The position numbers were made by a program, and so were the translations under genes. The notes under the pieces are model-generated. The model saw only the letters and a program-made list of their open reading frames with translations, was not told the origin of the DNA and ran no database searches. Positions 45,480-57,129 of a DNA stretch of 64,000 nucleotides are shown here, piece after piece (positions within the stretch are counted from its first letter, which is position 1; each line of letters begins with the position of its first letter). This stretch comes from Trichobilharzia szidati (Eukaryota; Platyhelminthes; Trematoda; Strigeidida; Schistosomatidae), in NCBI GenBank assembly GCA_944472155.2, contig OX235272.1, positions 89,472,020-89,536,019 of the forward strand, in the 5' to 3' direction.

Positions 45480-46560
45480 ATTTTTTTTGACGTGAAGGGG
45501 GAATTCGACTCTGTTAACTAAGTTTTGCTATGTCAATGTTTGGCTGTGAAGGCACTCTACTGGAACTCACAGAGCCGTGTAAGAGCTTATGGAGGGTAGT
45601 CATCTGAAGTGATGACAACCAGTGGTGTCTATTATTAATGCCCACTGTTCCAATTTTTGTTTAATGTCATCATAGATGTGCTAACAGAAATAATCCTAAC
45701 TGACTTCAGCAATTACCTAGGGACTGACTTGTTACCAGAGAATAGTCTTGTTGACTTAGAGTATGTGAAGACGCTGATAAAATGAAGTCCTCTGATTACC
45801 TTGGGCAGCAGTCTTCGAACGTTTAGCATATGATTAGCTCCTGTCAAATGTAAGATGATGCTACAGGACTGGTCTACACCGACTTCTAGTTTAAGGTGAA
45901 GTGGTGAGAAGTCGCATCAGACCCAATGGATTGATTGCTGACAGAATTTCAGCACGGATACAAAAGGCTCATGTGGCATTTGCCGACTTAAGTCATCTCT
46001 GGAGTAGACGTGATATCCAGTTATCAATCAAAGGATAGGTGTGATGCGCAACAGGTCCCTGTGTCCTTTTTTATGTCTACAAAACGTGGCCATTGAAAGT
46101 GGAAGGTGTGAAAGGACTAGCTGCCCTTGATCACAGATATCTGCATTCTGTCTCACGTGTCAAACGGTGTCATATGGTGAGTAGTATTGAGATCAGACGT
46201 ATAGCGTTAGGTAAGAACGATTAGTCAGTCGGTCAGACAGTGAAGCAACATTGGTTGATATGACTAGGACATGTGTTACTCATGTGTAGCCATCGCCTTC
46301 CTCGATGGACAATGTTAGTTGACTTAGGATTAGGTTGGAAAAGTGCTGGTTTTGGTCAAACCAAAACTTAGAATCAGTCCATGAAAACCTTGACAGTTAG
46401 TTTTAGCCACGTAGGATGGTGTAAGCTTTTTGTTAGGGGTCTTTGGGATTCTAAGAACCAATGGCTGGAGACAGCTGGTGATACAGCTCAAAATAGTTCT
46501 CAGTGGCTCAGATGCATTAGTTCTTTGTATTCTCCTATATCTACTAAACCGTCATGTTTT
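45480..46560 (+). mobile_element. Non-LTR retrotransposon RT, C-terminal half (second family)
   Basis: Plus strand, over several frames: YLGTDLLPENSLVDLEYVKT, CKMMLQDW, GYKRLMWHL-like text for the thumb, LPLITDICILSHV (position of D-H-R-C-L), RLPRW-like text and FSHVGWCKLFVRGLWDSKNQ, WLETAGDTAQNSSQWLRC. The order matches 30035-30420. Different from the RTE copies, which have the T-Y-L-G-S / R-W-I-G-H pattern. Confidence 0.7.
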
Positions 46561-46994
46561 TTACATGTTTCTATTATTCCCCCTCCCATTTCTTTTTGTT
46601 ATAGTGCTCATGAATCCCTTCTTCTCTCTCTCTTTCCTGCCTGTGTGTGCCACATAAGGTGCGACAACTTGAATCGCCGCACTTCTGAACAAAGTTCTGT
46701 GTTGAAACTCAGTCAGTCATTCACATATTTTAAAGTATTTATACACCAACAATATGCTTCTAAGCGTTTAATAGAATGACTACAATAAATAGACCAAATT
46801 AATTGACAGAACATAATGACTTCTACTCCTAAGAGATGAATGGATTACATCAGTTTTACCTTACAATGTGGCGGGATGAACGCGGCTCATCTAACATGAG
46901 TGTACATAGTAGGTAGGTAGTACTGATTAGCAAAAAGAGCTTGAAGTAGATATCTTGCTGGTATATAGGAAAGATACTCTTTTTAGTCTGAAAG
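46561..46994. other. Unassigned, likely 3' UTR of the preceding element
   Basis: TC-rich stretch at 46575-46640 and no recognisable coding sequence. Confidence 0.4.
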
Positions 46995-47520
46995 TATTTC
47001 CGTTGAAATTGTATGAATCTAAGGTAACCGTAGAGTCCTAGGTTCGAATCCCGGCACTGTTAGAGAGTCCTAGGCTGAAACGAAACTGCTATCCAGTATT
47101 CTCTGGTTTTCCAGTGGTTCTCTAATTGATTTCAGGTTGTGATTAAACCAGTAACTGGTCAGATCCCTGGAAACCAACACTTCGTAACTAATATGATACT
47201 CACTAGCGACTAGTTCTACACAAGAAGTTACTTGTGACTCCAGTGGAGTCCGCTAAGTCAGTCAAGAGAACAGTTACTCGCTGATAACATTCGCCAGAGG
47301 TTGCACTGTATATCTCGAATTGGTAGAAGTCGTAATTCATGGGCTACTGGATCAGGTCCCGGTGGTTGAATAGTTAGCGCTTCGCCTTGTAAGTAGAAGG
47401 TGCTGGGTTTGGTACCTGTTGGGGTCATGAGTGTGTACTGATGAAGACTTCCAAACTAGGACTAAACAGCTGTCCAGTACTCTTTAGTCTCCTAATTGTT
47501 CTTTAACTGATCTCAGCTGT
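46995..47520 (+). repeat. Family-D tandem dimer
   Basis: A first unit (46995-47190) with TAGGTTCGAATCCCGGC, GAGAGTCCTAGGCTGAAACG and CTATCCAGTATTCTC runs straight into the leader of a second (47197 onward) with TGGTTGAATAGTTAGCGC, TGGGTTTGGTACC, GTGTACTGATGAAGACTTCC and AACAGCTGTCCAGTACTC. Ribozyme spacing is about 381 bases. In the second unit GAAA is TAAA and the core ATGAAGA, so both are inactive. Confidence 0.8.
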
Positions 47521-47959
47521 AATATTATTATTAATATCTAATAAGATGCCTGGTTGTTATCCAGGTGTTAATTTTAAAGTAATATTCCCTGACAAAGAAT
47601 GAAATACTGATTAATTAAGGCCTCTAGTCTCAGGTATAAAACTTTCTTAAGCAGGTTTTCTTGTGATTTAGTAAGTAGTAGTATATTAGCATGCATTTTT
47701 GCTAGTAAACAATATGTTAAAACAACAACAGTTATAATTATAATAACGGGCTATTCATTATTCATTCTGTAGACTAACATCTCCATAGTCACCTATATAT
47801 ATATTTATAAAAAATGTTTATCATTTACGCCCTGGAGAATTGAATTTCTATATAATGAATTGTGAAATACCTCATCTGTATCATTTTACAATGGCCAGGA
47901 ATAAACTATTCAAACTTTCCTACCAGATAATGAACTCATAATATAATCTGATAGCTAGA
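47521..47959. other. Unassigned stretch
   Basis: Short AT-repeat near 47796; otherwise nothing. Confidence 0.35.
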
Positions 47960-50100
47960 TGAATGAGATGAGGAAGAGTAATGTTGAGAGAGAGATATTG
48001 CATTTGGTTCTGTGTTGTGGTATTCAGCTGACCGCATTACAGCCACTTCCTGGCTTTATTTCTTCCTCACATGAATACTCTTCTGCATATCCCTTACTGA
48101 CAGTCAACCTGTCGCTTTCCATTCCAGGATTTAATGCAGTATGTCACTCAACACTCTCTCCAGTTTATTATATCCCATCCATTCAGATTTATTTCTGTTG
48201 AGCAAGACAATGTTGGCGGGTTCGTTGCCAGGGTTCCTTGTTGCTCATTCTTTCTAACCGACTGTCTGATCTTCATTATTGAACGAAGGTAGCTGTTGAT
48301 AAAGGTTTGAAGCCTATTGAAAATGTTTTGCATGACACTCTATATCTCTGGTCCATATGGAAGAAATGACTGGACTGACATCAATGTTGAAAATTCGAAT
48401 TTTGTTCCTTATGCTGACTGCAGAAGACTTCCATATTGATTTCAGATTAATGAACGTCTGTCTTGACTTTCCGATCCTGCATTTGACATCCTCGTCCTTG
48501 TCATCCACCAGGAGTTGAAACGACGCTGCCTAGATAAGTGAAAGTGGCGACCTCCTTCAAAATCCTTCCGTTGATAGTGATTGGTGCTTGTTGTTGTTTT
48601 TGGTTAGATAATTTCACCTCTGTCTTCTCTATATTCACCTGAATTCCTGTCTTCGTTGCTTTTTCTGCCAACCTGTTGTTTTTCAAGTTTGTGTGACATT
48701 ATACATAAAATGTTCGAGAAGTTGAGATCGCCAGGAGTCTCCTTGTCAGTCCAACGTTTGCACGTCTGCTCGCTTCCCACAGTGTGTCACATTATCCACT
48801 CAACGACAGTTAGGAACATCATCGATGCTAGTAGGCAGACTTTTCTTACTCCTGTATTCACTTCAAATCCATCATTGCGTTCTCTGTTGTGGATCACCTC
48901 ACACGTGACACTGTCATGTAGCTGCTGAGTGAGGTTCATAAGAATTTTGGGTACACCATAGTGTTGAAGTCGTTTCCAAATTACTTCAGGGTCAACACTG
49001 TTAGAGGACTTCCCGAAGTTTAATGAAGTTGAGGTAGAAATTTAAGCGCCATTCTTTACTTTGTTCGGTGATGATGCGTTAAGGTGCTACTTGATCCGCA
49101 CTTTATTTGCTTCTCCTGAATCCAGTTTATCTTTTATTCTCTCCAGGATGACGCGACTTGGTACTTTACTTGGTGTGGACAACAGAATGATTCCGTGACA
49201 ATTCTTGCATAGGCCTTAGTTGCCCTTCTTTTTTAGCTTGACAAGGTAGCCTTTATTGTCAATCAGTAAGTACCTTTTCTTCTTTCTTAGCCTCTTGCAA
49301 TGGTGACATCAGCATAGCCTCTGCAGTCTCTGAATCTGTTTTCAGTGCTTTGGAAGGAATTCCATCCAGTTCTGTTGCCTTACCGGACTTCATTAGCTTG
49401 ATTGCATTCAAGACATCTGCTTTTGTCAGAGGATTGATGTCCTCTGGCAGTCCCGTGTGTGATTTTGGTGGTATTTGTGAGTGAGTTGAAGGAGGTAGTC
49501 GGTTCACGAGATATTTCGAGTGATCAGCCCATTGTTTGATTTGTTTCTTCTCCTTGGTAATCAGGTTCCCTTGAACATCTTTTATTGGTTTCATCATCTG
49601 GGTTGATCTCTTCCCGGATAGAGATCTGGTCATCCGATATAATGTTCTGAGGTCTTTTTACCTGCACCTGCCTGTTCTGCGTCAGTTGCCAGCCAGTGTG
49701 TCGTAGAATTGTCTTTTGTCTTTCCTGGAACTCTTCACTTCTTTATTCAGTGCAGTTTACATTGAACTCAGCTTCTCCTTCTGTTGTGCATCTTTGCATT
49801 GAGTAGCCATCTTCTCTTTCACCATTCTCCTCTATAAGCTTCCAGGTATCCACTGACAGCCACTCCTTGTCGTGTCTCTTCTTTCTTTCTAGAATGGTTG
49901 TACACGTTTCCTTGAACATCCATCACCTTCAGAGAGTTCCAGTGTCTTTCCAAACAGGTTTCTTTAGTGAAATCACGTAGTGTCTCCAACTTTGATCTGA
50001 TATCTGTAGTGAAGGCATCCCTTGTAGTTTTGTCCTTCAGTCTCCACTTGTTTCAAAATCGATTAGGGGATTTCTAGACAAATGATTGTCTTAAAAATGA
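47960..50100 (-). mobile_element. RTE-clade retrotransposon, longest copy
   Basis: Minus strand from 50100: decayed endonuclease-RT linker, MTRSLSGKRSTQMMKPIKDV, QGNLITKEKKQIKQWADHSK, LTKADVLNAIKLMKSGKATE and LDGIPSKALK (RT start) as one open stretch to 49259. Then the broken palm (VIHNRE-like, VGTRR region near 48900), NNRLAEKATKTGIQVNIEKT and ILKEVATFTYLGSVVSTPGG, SAVSIRNKIRIFNIDVS, and the C-terminus to about 48000. No AATAAT tail is evident. Lies in the second CDKL intron. Confidence 0.85.
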
Positions 50101-50379
50101 ATTTCATCCCACTGGACACCTGTTTTCTCCAAATCTAAAATCACTTAGAGTTTCACACTTAGGAATTCAGGAGGAGTCAAGCTGAGAACTATCAGATTTC
50201 AAGTTGATTAGGATGACTTTTGGCCAACAGGTGGTGATCTAATGATCAGTGACGACTAACTCCTACTGGTTTACCTTATAGGATCACCGCCATCCTAAAC
50301 ATTTCGTGCAGTGAATTGTGATATGAAATCTAGAGATGTTTATGTTTATTAATCACTCACAGTATCATCAGTGTATTAC

Positions 50380-50705
50380 TGAAAGTGATCTATTCAGTGA
50401 TATTCTTAAGAGGAGAAATTCAGCTTCTTTAAGAAGACCTATTTTCTCAGGAACGCTAAGAGTAGTGTTCTCCAGTTGGCCACTGGCCTGCAGAAACCCA
50501 AAGGATAAGATCTCGCATCTGACTGCTTCTATGTGCGTATATCACTTCACGTGTTCTTATAAAGCTAGATTTATTGGTCGTTTGCGCGGATCCTGTCTAA
50601 AAGGCTTCAAGAACACTATTCCACATGGTTGCAGAAAGGTAGCAGTAGCTCGATAAGAACTGCAATAACTGAACACCTTGTAGACACTGGCCACTCTATC
50701 CGCCT
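50380..50705 (+). mobile_element. Penelope-like endonuclease fragment
   Basis: Plus strand: RNSASLRRPIFSGTLRVVFS, then MCVYHFTCSYKARFIGRLRG (the C-x-x-x-F-x-C-S-x-x-x-x-Y-I-G-R pattern of GIY-YIG with Tyr to Phe), then a frameshift and EHLVDTGHSI-like text. It ends about 25 bp from the CDKL exon donor. Confidence 0.75.
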
Positions 50706-50729
50706 CAAACACTTATGTCATTTACTCAC

Positions 50730-50968
50730 CTTTTTACTAGTAGGATCCCATGCATTAGTGGTTTTTCGACCGAATACATCCATTCGCATTCTTGGATGAA
50801 GTGTTGTTTTAAAAGGATAGGAAACTGGATTCGCCAGTGGTTTATTACTGTTGTTTCCAACTTTCAGTTCAATTTTCTTTGAGGAATTTTCTGGTCCACT
50901 TTGTTTTTCAGTTTTTGGTATTACATTAGAAGATGAACTCAGCTCATTAATAACATTTGTACCAATAT
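50730..50968 (-). CDS. CDKL-like kinase, C-terminal tail exon
   Basis: On the minus strand, an acceptor with a T/C tract (ACTTTCTTTTAG) opens a 239-base frame. It supplies two bases to the codon left by the kinase exon (G + AT = Asp), then 79 codons ending DPTSKK before a GTGAGT donor. The sequence is polar and Ser/Asn/Lys-rich, with a conserved-looking stretch around PFKTTLHPRMRMDVFGRK. The other two frames carry stops. I do not recognise a domain; it is probably the disordered tail common in CDKL proteins. A PLE fragment ends only about 25 bp from the donor on the intron side. Confidence 0.75.
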
Positions 50969-51235
50969 CTAAAAGAAAGTAGGAAATACAGACAGACAGA
51001 TTTTTGAATCTAAATGAAATATGAAGTTAGCCACAAACTTCGATCAATTACGAAAGAGAAAAATGATTATGGTGATTATTTGTGCTTTGAAATGTTGATA
51101 GAAAATATTCTACGGCTACTGATAAGAGTCTCTTCGAGATAGAACACGGTGAAATATTTACTAACCAGAAGTCTTTCAGATAAATCTCCTGACGAGTTGT
51201 CTTAGTTTTTACAATGCAGAAGAAATAATTGAAGT

Positions 51236-51955
51236 TTGACTGTGAATCGATATCAGTTAGATAACTATCGAAAACCAGGGAGTACTGGATAGCTGTTTCG
51301 TACTAGTTTCGAACTAATCGGCTTCACGAGCCCAGCGGGTTTCGAACACAAGACCTTCCGATTAGAAAGAACGTGCCTAGACCAATCAACCACTGGGACT
51401 CTAGACAATGCCCAGTCCATGAGTTTCAACTTCTAACAATTCGTGATTGTGACACGACCACCAGACAGTGTCATCAGTGAGTATTTGTCCTCACTGCTGA
51501 CCTGACTGACCCCAATGGCTACGACCTTTCACTGGAACTTCAGTTAACTTCGCCCAGTAACCATTCACTAGCGAGCATCAGACTAATTTTCAAGAGTTAG
51601 TTAGTTACTTACCTAACAGATGACCCTTGAAAATTAGTCTGATGCTCACTAGTGACTAGTTACAGGACGAAGTTGACTGAAGTTCCAGTGACAAGGCGTG
51701 GCCAGTGGGTTAAATCAGTTCAGGAGTGATGACAAACACTCGCTGATACAATTGGCTGGTGGTTGGAATTCTCGGGCTAGCGATTTTATCGAGTTCAAGT
51801 GGATGAATGGTCAACAGGCTGTTTTTCTTCTGGGGAGGTTCTATGTTCGAACCCCTATGGGTGCGCACCAATGAAGAGTCTCAGAATGGTTTACCGACAG
51901 TTCTCTAATTGGTTAAACTTGGAGCCAATCAAATCCCGACAAACACACTAGTAAG
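51236..51955. repeat. Family-D repeats, full head-to-head pair
   Basis: The minus copy (51236-51605) and plus copy (51632-51955) both appear to begin at the same leader, with arms matching exactly over 21 bases (51574-51594 and 51626-51646) and a 31-base spacer. Ribozyme remnants: minus TACGAAACAGCTATCC; plus ACCAATGAAGAGTCTC, with the 3' half lost. Confidence 0.85.
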
Positions 51956-52284
51956 GAAGTAATCCAGTGAATTCTGACTGCGTATTGCAACCATCTTTAA
52001 TTGTATTTAAAAAGTATCCCATTTATTATATGATATGTTGGTGATCTTTCCAATATGAAATAAAAAATACGTTGTATGTAATGCTTGGACTTCATTGCGG
52101 CTACATACATTAAGGGGTCATTCAATATTCTAAATTAGATGTTTCAGGAAAAATACTCAAGGCAGTAGAACATTACAGACAGAAATTTGATAACAGGATG
52201 ATTATTACTGAACGTGATTATTATTCGGCATCAACATTTTAGTTCAGGAGAAAAACTGTAATGGTTACTTTAAGAAGACAAATT
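51956..52284. other. Unassigned stretch
   Basis: Nothing recognised. Confidence 0.35.
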
Positions 52285-52760
52285 CTCAATTGTTGGTTTA
52301 CAGGGATTCGATTGGTTAAAGGTTTGACCATCAGCTGACATCAGTCAGAGAACTACTGGAAAACCTGGAATTACTGGACAGTTGTTTCGTCCATGTCTCA
52401 GACTCCTCACCAGTGCGCATCCATGACCCCACTAAGCGTGGAACCAAAGATCTTTAGGTTACAAGGCTAGTTTGTTGACCGATAGCCTGTGAATTGCAGC
52501 TACTTCCAATTAGCAATGTGTTGCCAACACTAGCCAATGTCATCAGCGAGTAACTGTCCCCTTATCTGGCTTGATAGAATTCATGCACCATTGGATCGGG
52601 TAGCAGTTGCTGAATAGTCTAAGAGCTCACCTTGTGACCTGACTTTACTGGGTTCGAAACCTGGTGTGTGTATGTACTGCTGAAGAGTCCCAGACTAGTA
52701 CTCTCAGGTTTTCCAATGATTCTGTAACTGATATCAACTCGTGAGCAAACCGGTAGACAA
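52285..52760. repeat. Family-D repeats, head-to-head pair
   Basis: Minus copy (52285-52560) with ATGGACGAAACAACTGTCC and core GTGAGGA. Plus copy (52560-52760) with CTGAATAGTCTAAGAGC, GGGTTCGAAACCTGG and GTACTGCTGAAGAGTCCC, but the GGACGAAACAGCTGTCC part is deleted. Confidence 0.8.
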
Positions 52761-53989
52761 ATTGTCACAGTAAGATGTTTCAGTCTTTTATGAAGATGGT
52801 TTCCGGAACTTTTGAAACGACTTTTTTTCTCAAAATCTTAAGATATTTAGTTTTAGTAGCTAAAAATTCGAGACAATACTATGTGAATTTATTTAATTAA
52901 TTTTTGGATAATTATGAGAAGGGAACCATTGAAAGAACATAATCTTGTATAAAAGTTGGATCTGTCAGATAGAGTATTCGTGTTCTTCGCCTACGCATGT
53001 TGTTTTTTCATCTGTCGCCTATGATGTCGTTAATTAACCTTCATTTAGTTCACTGGAAGTTGAATTCTAGTCAACTAATCATGTTAATTCTGTCGAAGAC
53101 ATCACAACTTATTATACCTAAAAACAAAGTAACCAGTAACCTACTCTAAATGGTAGTATCAAATTTATCATTTGTAAATTACACAGATCAAGTTGGGAAA
53201 TAAGCATTTATTGTATCACACAGATCGCATATTGTGATCTTAATATCTTTGGTTCCTAAAGATGGTTGTGCTGACTTCCCATCCACATGTTGTGTAGTCT
53301 GAAAATGATAAATTCGATTTGTTTGTGTTACTGGTTCATCTAACGAATTAGCTAAATCAAACCAGGTGCACCGCTGATCAGCTTGGCCTCAAACCAGAAA
53401 AATGGCTGTCCTGTGTTTAAATTACTTCAATATGACTAGAATAATCGCCATTAACAATACTGGCTTGTTTTTTAAAATAAATAATATCGATTTGTAAAGA
53501 TCAGTGGAATTACAGTTCACGAAAAGTGTGCAAGTTGTAATAAGCATATAAAATGTAATATTGAATTGAATATCAGATAAAATTAAGACTTCTACAACAA
53601 ATTAAGGATCATTGAAACCTTGATGGCCAAAAGTTAGTCTTTTTAATCTGGATTCCGATAGTCTGACAGTGTGCAACAGACGAACTCTTTGAGATAAACT
53701 TAAGATTAGTCGGTATACAGCAGATAACTTTGAAAACCTTGCTAACATCAGTCTTGTGTTCTGTATTTACAACTTGAGCTAGAACAGAGCTGTGAATAGA
53801 CCTTGTTTGTCCCTTGTATCACTACGCAGGTGGGAGCTTGGAAATCCCATGATAAAGACGCCTAATTGTACGCCATATGTAACTAGCTCCAAATGAGCAG
53901 TCAAACTGATAGGTACACATAGAATGGACCAAATTGGGTAGTTTGTTTTTAACTCCCAGATGTAAAATAGAGGTGTCATTGAATAGGCC
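52761..53989. other. Unassigned intronic stretch
   Basis: No convincing exon. A minus frame at 53220-53310 was examined and rejected as a CDKL exon. Possibly decayed PLE toward 53.8 kb. Confidence 0.4.
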
Positions 53990-54720
53990 TTGTGTTGTTA
54001 TTTCACTGGTGTTATCACCGAGGAACTGAAACTATAAAATGAAGGCCCTTTTCGGAAGTGTTGTTACTTTAGATTGCCTTAGCCTTAGATTCATATTCTT
54101 GTCGATGAATTCCTCTGGATAACTATTTTCACTCATCAATTGTTTAATAATATTGAACACATCATTAAGACACTCATCAGAACAGATATCTCTTGCTCTG
54201 TGAACCAAACACTTTATTACACTGCGTCAGTGGCAGAGCGGTTAGGACTCTCGCCGACCATGCACATGGTCTGGGGTTCGATCCCCTGCCGACGCACACC
54301 TGATATCAATGGTCGGCCTGCAAAATTTGGGCCACCGATATCACATGCTGAGAATTCCATACTTGTACCAAAAATACGGTGTGGAATCAAGCTATAATCA
54401 AAAAGAAGTAAAAAGAAATATATCTCAAGGGTACAAAGCTCAGAAAATGAGTATACTAACCAGTTGATGTAGGTTTTCTATATGCACTTTTTCTTATTGT
54501 ACCATCCTCTTTTCTAGTCATAAGGACGTCTAGGAATTAAGTACTAGCATTTCTTTCTCTCTCAACGGTAAAATCTATTGCAGGGTGTATGTCAATAAAT
54601 TTTTCAAGAATGCTCTTTGCTTCATTTTCATTTTTCATAATCAAAAAATGTGTCGTCCATGTTACGACAAATAAAAATTCTAAAATTCACCAGTTACATC
54701 TTTCAAAGGCCCATTCTCTA
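53990..54720 (-). mobile_element. Penelope-like RT fragment split by SINE-A
   Basis: Minus strand: a YMDDTF-like start (ATGGACGACACATTTTTTGA at about 54660), KNENEAKSILEKFIDIHPAI, DFTVERERNAST, DVLMTRKEDGTIRKSAYRKP. After the SINE, VIKCLVHRARDICSDECLND and QLMSENSYPEEFIDKNM follow. The Asp-Asp pair survives; frames are broken. Confidence 0.8.
54222..54410 (+). repeat. SINE family A inside a PLE
   Basis: Head CTGCGTCAGTGGCAGAGCGG, B-box GGGTTCGATCCCCTGCC, closing CCGACGCA, body and tail as in other A copies (TGTGGAATCAAGCTATAATC, AAAAAG tail). Opposite to the PLE. Confidence 0.9.
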
Positions 54721-54992
54721 ATTTTGCAGGGATCCATTACGAAAGATCAATTGTAATTTGAACAGCTTAGGGATAAAGCTTAAGTCTTCAACACCATATA
54801 GTAATTATTTAAAACTTTGAAAGGTCGTTAAATTCCACACAATTACAGAATAATTTTCCGTTAATTACTGAAAAGTAAAGGACCACAGTTTGGGATATTA
54901 TCTTTGTGGTCGATTGACTTTCAATATCTGACAGCGGAGAGAGTTCTGTTGGAGCAAAAGACGATTGTTACCTTATCGCGACTAGGTAGAAT

Positions 54993-55203
54993 TTTTTTAT
55001 TTCCTTCACGTTCCTTAGTGGAACATAGGGCTTCAAGCTAGTGGCTTGAAGTTTCTGTAGCAGTGTTTATTTTACAGGATGCGGTTGCTAGCCTCATGCC
55101 CAACCTTTCCACTACACCACGTTATTTCTGGCTTAGCGAGGTAAAGAGTGCGTCGGCTGAAGATCGAACCCCGGACCATGTGCATGGTCGGCGGACGCAC
55201 GAC
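54993..55203 (-). repeat. SINE family B
   Basis: Minus strand: TGCGTCCGCCGACCATGCAC, GGGGTTCGATCTTCAGCC, body CATGAGGCTAGCAACCGC, end GTTCCACTAAGGAACGTG. The head around the A-box is partly deleted. Confidence 0.8.
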
Positions 55204-55236
55204 TAGATAGAATAATCCAATAAATTTTCTTCCATA

Positions 55237-55690
55237 TTATTATTATTCCTTGCGGTTCCGAGTGGAATATAGGGCTTCAACAACACATCTCCACGTTCTT
55301 CTCTTCTCTGTTGTCCTCCTCAGCTGGATAGCTCCATGATTGACCATCATATATCATCTCCTCCTCTCCACACGATCTCCTACCTGTCACTCTCGCACCG
55401 CCAACCCACTCGTCGCTTCCCATTGAGATTCCACTTGAGCAATGGCCTGCATTGCGCTCGATGTCACTCAGCGGCCTCCTCAACGTATGCCCAATCCATC
55501 TCCATTTTCTCCTACATATTTGTTGAGCGATCGGCTCTTGGTTGGTTTGTTCCCAGCCAGAGTTCCTTTGTTCCGGCAATCTTATCTTCAATATGAAGCC
55601 ATCGAAGGCAGGCAGCTGTTGATAAAAGTCTGTAATTTGTTGGAAATCCTCTTCATGACATACAGTGCAAATTTCTGACCGTTATTTGAA
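55237..55690 (-). mobile_element. RTE-clade 3'-end fragment, well preserved
   Basis: Minus strand open from 55591: NQEPIAQQICRRKWRWIGHT, LRRPLSDIERNAGHCSSGIS, MGSDEWVGGARVTGRRSCGE. The terminus TTCCACTCGGAACCGCAAGG plus an AATAATAATA tail is at the low-coordinate end. One of the least degraded C-termini here. A minus SINE-B scrap follows at about 55720-55825. Confidence 0.85.
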
Positions 55691-55829
55691 ATTTTTGTAT
55701 TTTTAATATATTTTCTGTGCGTTGAAGTTTCTCCAGCAGTTTGATAGCTTTTATGGTGTAGGGTCGCTAGCTCCACGCCCAACCCTTCCTCTTTACCCGG
55801 CCTTAGGACCGGCTAGAAGACTACCAAGC

Positions 55830-56790
55830 TAGTTAACTAGGCGGGGATTTTCTTCCATAAAGTATTCATTAATTTCATCCTATAATTGTTTTCTTATTTT
55901 AAAATATTACACTGAGCTTGCTTTTTTTACATGTGAGTTACTATGGTAAAAGCACTTAAACAGAAAACTTCTTGTTTTCTGTCATATGAGTTATGTATAT
56001 ATATTTATACATATACAAATGATTAGAAACTATAGCTATACTATCACAGAGGAGATAAAATTCACACCTGTATCATTTTCTACTATCAACCATTTTTCCA
56101 TTAGTTTATTTATTATACTGTTTCTTGTTTAACTGAAATAAGAAAGCTTATGTCTGTCACTATGGTAACCAAGGGAGCAAGTGAACAGTGAAGTGTTGTT
56201 GTTGTTGTTTTTTTGCTTCCGCCTAGAAAAGTCGTTTTTTTCATTGTTTTGTTGTTAATACTAAGTATGGGATTAGCTTATCATTGAAATATCTATCTAG
56301 TCATTATATATGTTTGTATGTTGTTGTATTTATACAGTAATGGTCTAGTGATGCAATTGATGCTAACTTGTCTAGCATAGTACAATTATGCATACTATAA
56401 ATCTTAGAATACCATGGTTAATAGACACTTTTTGTTTTACAGAGGAAGTAAGACAGCAGTATTAAACCTAAGCAAATTTTTGAATACTGAAAGTATACAG
56501 GAAAGAGAAATTAACTTATGAGACGTACTATGCAACATAGGTGGGAAATATATTAGCTACTAATTAAATCCTATTGCTCAAGCCTCGATATTTATTTAAT
56601 TTTGGTGTTGCGTAAACGTATGCAAAAAGATAGATAATAATATCAGAGAGTGTTTCTATGATGGAGGTTTGGTCAAAGAAGTTACTTTCTCACTTATTTG
56701 ATGAAAAGTCGTTTGGAGAAGGCAATTTAACGAACCAGTTATGAAACTAATATGCTACTCATGAATACTACAATGGGGATAAGACATCGA
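55830..56790. other. Unassigned intronic stretch
   Basis: A short TTG repeat near 56196-56210; otherwise nothing. Confidence 0.4.
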
Positions 56791-56799
56791 TCCTCGCCA

Positions 56800-57090
56800 T
56801 ATCAAAATGTGTATATCAGTTTGTGGAAGCAAATACATTAGCTGTATGAAAAGGTGTCTGTCGGTTTATGTTACCGAACACTGCCTCAGATGGCTTTCTA
56901 GTACTCATGATGACATCTCAAGGAGCTCAATCACAAAGCATTTATTGGACTCTGATTATGCAGTGATGTTGTGCAGGGTTTATAGTTGTTAGTAAGCAAG
57001 GTAGTAAAAAAAGCCTTTGGTTTTAATGAAGCCTGAGCAATCAGATTAAAGAAGACGGATCTATGTGTACAGAAGGAGACAGTGTATTTA
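56800..57090 (+). mobile_element. Penelope-like endonuclease fragment
   Basis: Plus strand: CGSKYISCMKRCLSVYVTEH, CLRWLSSTHDDISRSSITKH and LLDSDYAVM. C-G-x-x-Y-I-x-x-x-x-R and the V-T-E-H of the GIY-YIG domain are visible. Confidence 0.75.
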
Positions 57091-57129
57091 GCTGAAATCT
57101 ACCTTCCCTTTCCTCTTCTCTTTACAATG

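Noticed and set aside
46381..46779. 132-codon plus frame as a host gene
   Set aside because: Its first third is the C-terminus of a non-LTR RT (WLETAGDTAQ); the rest is read-through into the element's 3' end.
53220..53310. Minus-strand open stretch after a CATTTTCAG acceptor (TTQHVDGKSAQP) as a further CDKL exon
   Set aside because: The phase required by the flanking exons gives a stop after 19 codons, no good donor follows, and the 61185 and 50968 exons join in phase without it.
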